Shown: positions 26,391-33,932 of the stretch, piece by piece | Layout: each line of letters starts with the position of its first letter | Numbering within the stretch: position 1 is the stretch's first letter | NCBI RefSeq assembly: GCF_900105765.1 | Contig: NZ_FNTX01000002.1 | Span: forward strand, 434,001-498,000 | Reading direction: 5' to 3' | DNA from: Ruania alba | Lineage (GTDB): Bacteria > Actinomycetota > Actinomycetes > Actinomycetales > Beutenbergiaceae | Length of the DNA: 64,000 nucleotides | Translations under genes and position numbers: made by a program | Notes under the pieces: generated by a model | Told to the model about the DNA's origin: nothing | The model's database searches: none | What the model saw: the letters and a program-made list of their open reading frames with translations, nothing else

Positions 26391-27353
26391 ATGCGCAGGA
26401 TGGGCGTCGGCACGTCTTCAATTGTTGGAGTGGCACTGGTCGGCCTCCTGACTCTGACGGGATGCAATCCCCCATCAGAGAACGGCTCAGACACGCCGGT
26501 GGACGGAAGTCCCTCGACCTCATCTGCTCCGGATGAAGGCGCCTCCGATGAGTTGGTGGAGTCGGCTTTGTATCCGGGTGCGTGGGCCACGCCGATTGAG
26601 CAGGCACTGACCCCTGACCAGGACCGGTTCGAGGCGGTCTCGGAGTCCTCAGCGCTAGCCGTCGAGCAGTGCATGATCGAGCGGGGATTTACGAGGTTTG
26701 TGGCCAAGAGAGAAGCGCGTCCCATTCAGAGATACTATGGTGTGATCGATCCCGACGTGGCGCGAGTATGGGGATACACGGCTCCAAGCACAGCAGGCGA
26801 AGAGACTGACGATCCGAACGCCGCGCCCCCGATGGAAAACGCTCCCTTGGCCGAAGAGGATATCGCACTCGCGGGGACAGATGAGAGTCGCACTGAAGAG
26901 GTCACGCTGCCGGACGGAACAGTTGTGGCCCGCTACGATCCCGAAGCGTGTTGGAATATCGGGAGGCTGCAGGTGCAGCCACACCTCTTTGAGATGGTCG
27001 CCCTGCAGATGCAGCTGGAAAATATGCTCAATAACGCATCGATGACCGTCGAGAACAGTGCGGAGTTCCGGGAAGCATATGATGAATGGGCCGCGTGTGT
27101 TGTTGACAAGGGAGAGACCAATCCTCCGTTCCCTGACGGGCTCTACGGCACTGTCTCTTCTTCTTCCGGGGAGGTCTCGGCCGAGGAGATCAGTGAGGCG
27201 GTGGCCCATGCGGAGTGCAAGGGTGAGACGGGTTTCTTGCGGGAGTGGTCGCAGCTGCGCGTGGAGGCCGAGCAAGAACTCATCGCGCAGACCCCGGGAC
27301 CGCTCGCAGAGTACGTGGCGCTGGCAGAGGAGACGTACTCAGGTGGGTCGTAA
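26391..27353 (+). CDS. Secreted lipoprotein of unknown function
   Basis: About 320 residues with a signal peptide and lipobox (LLTLTGC), then a Ser/Pro/Asp-rich linker. The mature part has several Cys residues (QCMIERGF, EACWNIGR, WAACVVDKG, HAECKGETG) spaced as in a family of actinobacterial secreted proteins with paired conserved cysteines. Start choice is open: ATG 26391, or ATG 26400 with the AGGGGGG box at 26384-26390 well placed; a GTG at 26361 is also in frame. It lies between the sigma-factor pair and an HlyD-like gene, and may be a sensor or partner of the export system. Confidence 0.6.
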   Translation: MRRMGVGTSSIVGVALVGLLTLTGCNPPSENGSDTPVDGSPSTSSAPDEGASDELVESALYPGAWATPIEQALTPDQDRFEAVSESSALAVEQCMIERGFTRFVAKREARPIQRYYGVIDPDVARVWGYTAPSTAGEETDDPNAAPPMENAPLAEEDIALAGTDESRTEEVTLPDGTVVARYDPEACWNIGRLQVQPHLFEMVALQMQLENMLNNASMTVENSAEFREAYDEWAACVVDKGETNPPFPDGLYGTVSSSSGEVSAEEISEAVAHAECKGETGFLREWSQLRVEAEQELIAQTPGPLAEYVALAEETYSGGS

Positions 27354-27415
27354 GTGAGGGCGGACGCAGTGCTGCTGGTCTTGTTGGTGCGTCTTGCGGT
27401 GAAGGGACAGCGCAC

Positions 27416-28573
27416 GTGAAGGTCACTCGGGCTCTGCTTGGCGTGCTGGTTCTCGGGCTGGTGTTCGCCGCAGGTTTTGGGCTTCGGATGCTGGTGAAGA
27501 CGCCGGACGAGGCGGCGCTGCCGGAACCGGAGCCGGAGTTGGTGACGGCGGGCGTAGCGCCGGCTGTGCTGACGAGCGTGCTCAACGGGTCGGCCTCGAT
27601 CGTCTCGGAGACACCGACTTCGGTGAATCCGCCCGCGCCTGAAGGGTCGCTTGGCGTGGTGACGGAGGTTCCCGTTTCTGCGGGCGATGCGGTGCCGTTC
27701 TGCGGTGTGCTGGTTGAGGTCTCCGATCGGCCTGTGCTGGCTCTGCCTGGCGATATCGCCCCGTTCCGTGACATTGGCGTGGGGGACTCGGGTGAAGACG
27801 TGCGCCGGTTGCAGCAGGCGCTGCGGGACTGCGGGTACTCGATCGCCACGGATGGGAGCTTCGGCGCGGTGACGGCTGCAACGGTGAGTGCCCTCTATCG
27901 CGAGAATGACTACTCAGCGCCCACCAGGGAGGTCGAGTCTGACCCAGAGGCCAGCACCGTGCCATCGGACGGGGAGGAAGCGGCAGAATCGACCGAACCA
28001 GCGACACCTGAGCCCCCGAAGCGCGAGGTTGTCGTTCCGATCTCGGAGATCGTGTTCCTGGAGAACCCGAGCTGGGTGGCCTCGACGGTGGCGCTGAGTG
28101 CCACAGTGGGAGAGGAACCGCTCGTCGAGGTCAGCAGCGGTGCGCTGCACGCCACCGTCGCCTTCACCGCCGCGGAGCGCAATGCCCTCACCGGCGATGA
28201 AACGCTCGTCCTCACACTTGAGGGGGAGCAACACGAGTTCGAGCTCCCCGAGCTGCCGGTCGCCCCCACCATCGATGACGAAGGCGAGCCCACGTTCCGA
28301 ATCTCGATCACACTGCCCGACGGGGTCAGCCGGGAGGTGGCAGGCACCGAGGCTTCCTGGACGATCACCGCGGGCAGCGAGGAGGAGTATCCGCTCGCGG
28401 TTCCCGTGACCGCCTTGCATGCCGCTGCGAACGGTGCAGAGACGGTGCACGTGCTGGACGCCGACGGCACGATCGAGGTCGTGGAGGTGTCTCAGATCGC
28501 CTCCGGCGGCGGATACGTCGCCCTTGAGGGGGACCTCGCTGCGGGTGACAACGTGGTGGTGGGCGCGCAGTGA
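27416..28573 (+). CDS. Membrane fusion (MacA/HlyD-like) protein with peptidoglycan-binding domain
   Basis: A 385-residue protein with one N-terminal transmembrane helix (LLGVLVLGLVFAAGFGLRML). Residues ~115-165 hold a PG_binding_1 domain (DSGEDVRRLQQALRDCGYS then TDGSFGAVTAATVSAL). The C-terminal beta-barrel region (EEYPLAVPVTALHAAANGA, IASGGGYVALEGDLAAGDNV) matches the end of RND/MacA adaptor proteins. GAAGGGA precedes the GTG at 27416. With the ATPase and FtsX-like permease downstream it forms a Gram-positive MacAB-like ABC export system, with the wall-binding domain replacing an outer-membrane contact. Confidence 0.8.
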   Translation: MKVTRALLGVLVLGLVFAAGFGLRMLVKTPDEAALPEPEPELVTAGVAPAVLTSVLNGSASIVSETPTSVNPPAPEGSLGVVTEVPVSAGDAVPFCGVLVEVSDRPVLALPGDIAPFRDIGVGDSGEDVRRLQQALRDCGYSIATDGSFGAVTAATVSALYRENDYSAPTREVESDPEASTVPSDGEEAAESTEPATPEPPKREVVVPISEIVFLENPSWVASTVALSATVGEEPLVEVSSGALHATVAFTAAERNALTGDETLVLTLEGEQHEFELPELPVAPTIDDEGEPTFRISITLPDGVSREVAGTEASWTITAGSEEEYPLAVPVTALHAAANGAETVHVLDADGTIEVVEVSQIASGGGYVALEGDLAAGDNVVVGAQ

Positions 28574-29246
28574 CAGCCCCACTGCTGCACCTGCGCGGCG
28601 TGGAACGCACCTACGGGGCTGGCGGTGTGATCCACGCCCTCAACGGGATCGACCTCGACGTGAACGAGGGGACTACCTGGCGATCACGGGCCGTTCCGGG
28701 TCTGGGAAGTCAACGTTGCTGAACGTACTCGGGCTGTTGGAGCGGCCCACGGCCGGGGTCTACGAGGTAGATGGCGTCTCCACCCAGCACCTCAAACCCT
28801 CTCGCCTCGACACGCTGCGGGCGCACATGTTCGGGCTCGTGTTCCAAGCATTTCATCTGGTCGAGTACCTGAGCGTGCAGGAGAACATCCAGCTCGGCCT
28901 GACCTACGCCAGCGGCGGCCGGGCGCGCGATGCCGACCGGGTGCGCGCCGTCGTCGAGCAGGTGGGGATCGAGCACCGGCTCTCAGCGCGGACGAACACC
29001 CTCAGCGGCGGGGAGCGGCAACGCGTAGCCATCGCCCGCACGCTTGCGCGGCATCCACGGGTGCTGCTGGCGGACGAACCAACCGGGAACCTCGACGAGG
29101 CCAACGCCGAGGCGATCCTGCGCCTCTTCGACGACATCCATACCAGCGGAATCACCGTCGTCGTGGTGACGCACGACGCCGAAACGGCAGCCCGGGCAGC
29201 ACGCCACGTCCTGATTCGTGACGGCGTCGCGGAGCAGCAACGATGA
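28570..29246 (+). CDS. ABC transporter ATPase (MacB/LolD type) with apparent -1 frameshift
   Basis: Starts at a GTG overlapping the adaptor stop: LLHLRGVERTYGAGGVIHAL then NGIDLDVNEG in frame 1. At the G4 run 28668-28671 the frame must shift to continue YLAITGRSGSGKSTLLNVLG (Walker A), NTLSGGERQRVAIARTLARH (signature) and VLLADEPTGNLDEANA (Walker B). One extra G would restore a normal ~226-residue LolD/MacB-type ATPase. As read, the gene is broken before its Walker A, so it is either a real mutation, a homopolymer sequencing error or a recoding site. It overlaps the permease gene by four bases. Confidence 0.85.
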
Positions 29247-30439
29247 GCCGGTCAAGGATGAAGATCGCCGCCATGCATCGGCAGATCTGGACCCAAGCTG
29301 GCCTGGCGACGCTGCGCCGGCCAATGCGGTCCTTATTGACAGCCCTGGGCGTGGCCCTGGGTGTGGCGGTGTTCGTGGCCACCATCGGGATGGCGGCCAC
29401 GCTGAACTCGGTGGTGAACGCCACTTTCGATCAGCTTCAGGCCACACGCGTCACGGTGAGCGATACCCGCACCATCTACGACGAACCACTCACCGACGTC
29501 GACGCGATCGACGCGCAGCTCGACGCGCTGGGCGGCGTGGAGAGCGGCGGGCTCCTGGGGGAGGCAGGGGCTGTCCAGGCCGCGGCCAACGATGCCGAGG
29601 CAAGCCGAGGGACCATCGTGATGGCAGTGACCCCGGGCGGACTCCAGGCCAGCGGATCGCGGTTCGCGTTCGGCAGACCCTACGACGAAGCCACAGCGGT
29701 GACAACAGAGCCGGTAGCCGTGCTAGGCGCCAGAGTCGCCGCGACACTGAACATCACACAACTGGCGCCTGGGCAGGCCGTCATCGTCAACGGCGTGCGG
29801 GTCTCCGTGGCCGGGGTACTCGCCGACCACGGATCGGAACCCCAGCTCAACAACGCGATCATCATGGACCCCCGGCAACTGGACCTCATCGCGGTGCCAC
29901 AGCCCTTGGAACAAAAGATCCTCGTGCGCGTCGAACTGGGCGCAGCGGCATCAGTGGCGCAGGCCGTGCCCTACGCGATCCGCGCACACGACCCCACGGC
30001 GGTAGGCGTCTCCTTCCCGCCCGAGCCGGGCGGAATCCGCGAAGGCGTCCAAGAATCACTGAACACCATGACCTACGGCGGAGCCGGCGTGGCAATCGTG
30101 ATCGGCGGCGTCGGAATCATGAACGCCATGATCACCTCCGTCAACGAACGCACCTCCGAGATCGGACTACGCCGCGCACTCGGCGCCCGTCGCGGGCACA
30201 TCGTCGAGCACATCCTCATCGAAGGATGCCTCATCGGGCTGCTCGGAGCACTGCTCGGCCTGCTCCTCGGAGTCGGGACGCTGATCGGCGTCTCCTGGTT
30301 CAACAATTGGACCCCCGTACTCCCAAGCTGGGTCTGGGCGGCGCCATCGCTCGGCGGGCTCGCAATCGGCGCACTCGCCGGGCTATACCCAGCGCTCCGC
30401 TCCGCGCGGCTCAGCCCTGCGGCAGCGCTGCGGGCGTAG
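29243..30439 (+). CDS. ABC transporter permease, MacB/FtsX type
   Basis: A 398-residue membrane protein. An N-terminal helix (RSLLTALGVALGVAVFVATI) is followed by a ~200-residue extracytoplasmic domain (LGARVAATLNITQLAPGQAV, NGVRVSVAGVLADHG) and three C-terminal helices with the FtsX motif TSVNERTSEIGLRRALGARR. This is the four-helix MacB layout. The ATG overlaps the ATPase stop. It is the last gene of the sigma-factor operon; peptide, lipid or drug export is possible, with no substrate evident. Confidence 0.9.
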   Translation: MSRSRMKIAAMHRQIWTQAGLATLRRPMRSLLTALGVALGVAVFVATIGMAATLNSVVNATFDQLQATRVTVSDTRTIYDEPLTDVDAIDAQLDALGGVESGGLLGEAGAVQAAANDAEASRGTIVMAVTPGGLQASGSRFAFGRPYDEATAVTTEPVAVLGARVAATLNITQLAPGQAVIVNGVRVSVAGVLADHGSEPQLNNAIIMDPRQLDLIAVPQPLEQKILVRVELGAAASVAQAVPYAIRAHDPTAVGVSFPPEPGGIREGVQESLNTMTYGGAGVAIVIGGVGIMNAMITSVNERTSEIGLRRALGARRGHIVEHILIEGCLIGLLGALLGLLLGVGTLIGVSWFNNWTPVLPSWVWAAPSLGGLAIGALAGLYPALRSARLSPAAALRA

Positions 30440-30700
30440 TCGCGGGAAGTGACGGGCTCCGACCGTGACTGTGCGGTGGTCATGCAACAGACCATCGACA
30501 CGGCGGGCACGGTGCTATCGCCGCAGCCGATCCCCGAGCGGCAAGCGGGATCTCGGCCCCGGGTCGAATGTCATTGGCGGCGAAAGAACCCGTCTCGGGG
30601 CAGACAACGTGCAGCCGTGTTGGCTCCCAGAGCAATGATGGCTGCGCGCTTACCTGTGTGAGTCTCTTGCACGCGCGGTGCCAGCGGGCACCGTGGGGGC

Positions 30701-30890
30701 GTGTCGTACCCAAGTGACCTCACCGATGACCAGTGGGACCTGCTGTGGCCGGCGTTAAACTCGCTGGGCAAGCGTGGCCACAAACACGCCGAGGACCCGC
30801 GGAGCGTGGTGGACGCGATGCTGCACAGCGCCCAGCCCGGCTGTGATGGCACTACCTTCCGGCGTCGTTCGGGCCGTGGACTGGGCCAAC
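30701..30890 (+). mobile_element. IS5-family transposase N-terminal fragment, frameshifted
   Basis: From GTG 30701: SYPSDLTDDQWDLLWPAL, then HAEDPRSVVDAMLHSAQPGC, the DUF4096-type N-terminal domain of IS5-family transposases. At about 30850 the frame breaks; another frame continues YLPASFGPWTG (the conserved YLP..FGPW motif) and homology then ends. No catalytic DDE domain and no intact terminal repeats are seen. Bases 30440-30700 and 30891-31055 contain no gene I can support. Confidence 0.8.
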
Positions 30891-31055
30891 TCCAGGAATC
30901 CGGCCTCTACGAGAGTGTGCTTGCTAATTACCCTCAGAGAATATCCAAACTCCCGCACGCCATCCGGACGCGCAGCCCGCGCCCGCACACGGGTCGTCAA
31001 AGGAACCTAGTTCGACCTTCGAGCGGCCGCGACCAGTTGCGGTAGTCCGCTTCGG

Positions 31056-31862
31056 TCACTCGACCGGCGTCTGCTGTGCAATGTCGCGAAGGCGCCTTGA
31101 GATGTCCACGGCTTTTTGCAACTCATCGTCGGACAGCGGCTGCGCGTGAGCCACGGCGTTCCTGGCGGCTCGTACGATCTCCATCTCTTCAGCGAAGATA
31201 TTCAGAAAGCGCCCGACGCGCCCCTTCTCATCAGCATCCACCACCCTACGCGGGTCGGGCTGGAGGTATCGGCCCCTGTTCACGAAGGGGAAACCGTCCC
31301 GAAGCCATTCGGCATTTTCAAGCAATTCCACACGCAATGCGTTTTGCGCCTCGGTTGGTTCACTGATCGCGTCGGGTACGAAGCTGCGTCCGTCGGCGAA
31401 GGCATCGATCTTCGCCTCGAGCCCCTGCACGGCCTTGCTCAGTTCACGGTCCCCAATCATTATCGGCACGGTCGCCGAGGCGCTTGCAGTCGAGGCGGTG
31501 GATACGGCGTTGTCGAGCCGCAGGTTCTGAAGTTCGATCCGGTTGCCCAGAGAGGCGACCTCGGTTACCGCAGACGCTGCCTTTTCCTCTGCGACTGCGA
31601 CTCTGCGCTTCATCGAAACTCCGAACGCCCCGACTTCCGCCAAGTCCGGCCAGACAAGGATAAGGAAGAGGAGCACTCCCGCCAGCACCATGCCGGAGTT
31701 GAGAGCCACAGGCGCGCACACGGTCGCTACTTCCCTTCCGCTCGAGTTCTCAGTGATGGTCGTCGTGCAACTCTCTGCCCAGCCAAGTTGAAAGGCTGTC
31801 AGGCCGAGCAGCAGAAGCAGCCCCGCGAGGGCCCACCGCGCTCCTCGTATGAAGGTCGCCAT
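31056..31862 (-). CDS. Membrane-anchored protein with C-terminal HEPN-like RNxxxH motif
   Basis: A 268-residue protein with two transmembrane segments (WALAGLLLLLGLTAFQLGW, about residues 10-28, and SGMVLAGVLLFLILVWPDL, about 55-75) flanking a short loop with two cysteines. A predicted coiled-coil follows (VAVAEEKAASAVTEVASLG onward). The last ~100 residues are helical and contain EIVRAARNAVAHAQPLSDDE; Arg234-Asn-Ala-Val-Ala-His239 fits the Rx4-6H catalytic motif of HEPN ribonucleases. The ATG at 31860-31862 is chosen because hydrophobicity starts there. It faces away from the ABC-3C operon, ~900 bp off. HEPN assignment rests on motif and helical context only. Confidence 0.6.
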   Translation of the reverse strand: MATFIRGARWALAGLLLLLGLTAFQLGWAESCTTTITENSSGREVATVCAPVALNSGMVLAGVLLFLILVWPDLAEVGAFGVSMKRRVAVAEEKAASAVTEVASLGNRIELQNLRLDNAVSTASTASASATVPIMIGDRELSKAVQGLEAKIDAFADGRSFVPDAISEPTEAQNALRVELLENAEWLRDGFPFVNRGRYLQPDPRRVVDADEKGRVGRFLNIFAEEMEIVRAARNAVAHAQPLSDDELQKAVDISRRLRDIAQQTPVE

Positions 31863-32216
31863 CGGGATCCTCGTCTTCCTCGGAGGTCTCGCACCAGAAA
31901 TCTTGGACGGAGCTATCGTAGAGGACACACTGCGAGCAAGTTGGCGAAGGCGTTTCGCTATCTGTCGGCGGACGGTCGGTAGAGCAGCGAATGGTCGCAC
32001 GTTGGTCCCGAGGCGAAGGCGGCGGAATGCAGCCTGTGGATATTGCATGCGCGCTGGCTAGCTGGGTGTTGTCGTGCTGCGTGGCCCACTCGTGCGGCTC
32101 GGCCGTTCGCTGCGAGGGCTCGCAGTATGGCGGCGAGCCTGCCGCAGATCTGTTCGATGTTGAAGGCAAGGCTTGCGCTCGAGCACCCGGCTCGGTCCGG
32201 GATCGACGCCGACGGA

Positions 32217-32610
32217 CTACGGACTCTCGCCCGAGCGGGCTCCAGGTCTGCTCGGCCTACGACGGCTCGCTCCCTTCGGCTCCGCGTACTCGAACAGGAA
32301 TACGTGAGTGAGGTCGGCGAACTCGATCAGCCAGGCGTAGGCCATCACCTTCTCTCCGCCACGCTTGAAGCGAAGTACAGCCTGGAACGTGGACAGTTCC
32401 CCTCCGCCATCCTCATCCCCGCGAAGTGACTGCTCGAGCTCGCGTACGTACATGCTTGGCTGGTGATAGAGCGGCTGATGTACGTGAAGAGACCGCTCCT
32501 GTCGGCGTCGCTCGTGATGCGACCGATCGGGACGCCGCGGCCTTCAAGGTCGATCCAGAGTCGCTCGGCCCTGCCCGGGTGATCGGCAGGTACAGCGCGG
32601 CAGCGCACTA
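32217..32610 (-). pseudogene. Possible decayed small gene, unknown
   Basis: Two overlapping minus-strand frames look like pieces of one protein: GVPIGRITSDADRSGLFTYI in one and, after a shift near 32450, VRELEQSLRGDEDGG then VMAYAWLIEFADLTHVFLFE in the other. Amino-acid composition is plausible for a real protein but I recognise no family. The rest of 31863-32757 shows nothing else coding. It may instead be chance. Confidence 0.25.
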
Positions 32611-32757
32611 CTCGATATACGCCCGGCGCAACGTAGAGGCGGCGTGCGGGTTGTCCGCGTTGATCTCACCAAGGGGGCGGTCTTCGATCTTGGGCTCACG
32701 CGTAGCACGGGTCCGATAGCCTGTCCCAGCAAGGCCGTCGAGTCGAAGAGGGGTGCC

Positions 32758-33690
32758 GTGGACTTCTACGAGCGGTTGTCTATGCGCCCCGTTCTCTGGA
32801 TGAAGTTGCACTCGTTGACGGGTGACGCGTTCCAGGACTTTTTCCAGGACCTGATGACATGCTCGGACCCCTCGTTCGTCGATGTTCGGACACACGGCAA
32901 TCTGGGTGACCTGTCAAGTGACGGGTTGAGCCTTCATGACCGCCGTCTCTACGCCTGCTACGCGCCGGAGACGCCGGACGCCTCAAAGACGGTCAGCAAA
33001 TTTAATGGCGATCTCGCCGGTGCGCTCACGAAGCGCGCCGGCCAGTTCGACACCTTCGTCTTTGTGCACAACGACACCCGAGGCACCCATCCGGAGGTAT
33101 CGGCGGCTCTGGCCGGCGCCCGCGACGCCCACGACGGTATCCACTTTGAGGTGATGGGCGCTCGGCGCCTGCGGGACATCATTGGGCGTCTGAGTCGCGA
33201 TCAAGTCGAGACGCTTCTCGGCAGTCAGATTCCGCTGCAGCACACGGTCACGGTGGGTCTTGTTGAGATGGAGGAACTGCTCGCCGAGTTATCAGTAGCC
33301 AGCATCATGCTCGACCAAGCCGTCCCGGTTGAGGCTGTCTCGATCGACAAGCTTCAGTTCAGCGCACTTACACCGGACAGCCAAGCCGAGTTGCGCAACG
33401 CCATGCGGCACTCGCCGATGATCGATGACTACTACGCACGTCGGATCGATGTGAACGAGCGCGACGAAGTCGCTGCTCGTTTCAACCTGGAGTATCGGGA
33501 CGCAGCTTCCTCCGACGTTGAGCCAGAAGACACGCTGCTTCGGTTGCGCGAGTTCCTCGCCGGATCGCGTGTTCAATCCGGCCCTTTGTACCGGGCGCAA
33601 ACAGCGGTGCTCGCATACTTCTTCCAACGCTGCGACATATTCGAGAACCCGCCGGAAGGCTGGGTTGCACCGACCGAGGTTGCGTCATGA
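32758..33690 (+). CDS. ABC-3C system effector/C-terminal-domain component
   Basis: A 310-residue protein, first gene of an apparent ABC-three-component (ABC-3C) conflict system. Residues ~15-75 (LTGDAFQDFFQDLM, THGNLGDLSSDGL, RLYACYAPE) have the layout of a restriction-endonuclease-like (PD-D/ExK-type) fold, with GD..DG preserved but the usual (D/E/Q)xK strand reading ACY, so catalysis is uncertain. The C-terminal ~150 residues fit the adaptor domain expected to contact the middle component. GAAGAGGGG at 32745-32753 supports GTG 32758. It overlaps the next gene by ATGA. Assignment comes mainly from the three-gene order. Confidence 0.72.
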   Translation: MDFYERLSMRPVLWMKLHSLTGDAFQDFFQDLMTCSDPSFVDVRTHGNLGDLSSDGLSLHDRRLYACYAPETPDASKTVSKFNGDLAGALTKRAGQFDTFVFVHNDTRGTHPEVSAALAGARDAHDGIHFEVMGARRLRDIIGRLSRDQVETLLGSQIPLQHTVTVGLVEMEELLAELSVASIMLDQAVPVEAVSIDKLQFSALTPDSQAELRNAMRHSPMIDDYYARRIDVNERDEVAARFNLEYRDAASSDVEPEDTLLRLREFLAGSRVQSGPLYRAQTAVLAYFFQRCDIFENPPEGWVAPTEVAS

Positions 33691-33932
33691 TCACGCCGAC
33701 CAAAGGGATCGCGCCCCAGCGGGCATTGCTGACCGTGGGCGCACAGATTGCACAAGTCTTGGATGAGCCGATGACGGTGAGCCAGGTGTGGTCAAGGTTC
33801 GCGCGATGGCGGACTTCCAATGGGCACAACGCTGCAGTTTCGTTCTCCTGGTTCGTGCTGGCCCTGGACACGCTTTACGCGCTCGGCGCTATACGGCTAG
33901 AGGCCGGGCTGATTGTTCGGAGTGTCGAGTAA
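33687..33932 (+). CDS. ABC-3C middle component (small winged-helix-like protein)
   Basis: An 81-residue protein: ALLTVGAQIAQVLDEPMTVS then QVWSRF and AVSFSWFVLALDTLYALGAI, ending RLEAGLIVRSV. Size, position between effector and ATPase, and the helix-helix-strand pattern match the 'middle component 6' type of ABC-3C systems. It likely bridges the other two proteins. Start ATG overlaps the previous stop; its TAA overlaps the next ATG (TAATG), so all three genes are translationally coupled. Confidence 0.78.
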   Translation: MITPTKGIAPQRALLTVGAQIAQVLDEPMTVSQVWSRFARWRTSNGHNAAVSFSWFVLALDTLYALGAIRLEAGLIVRSVE

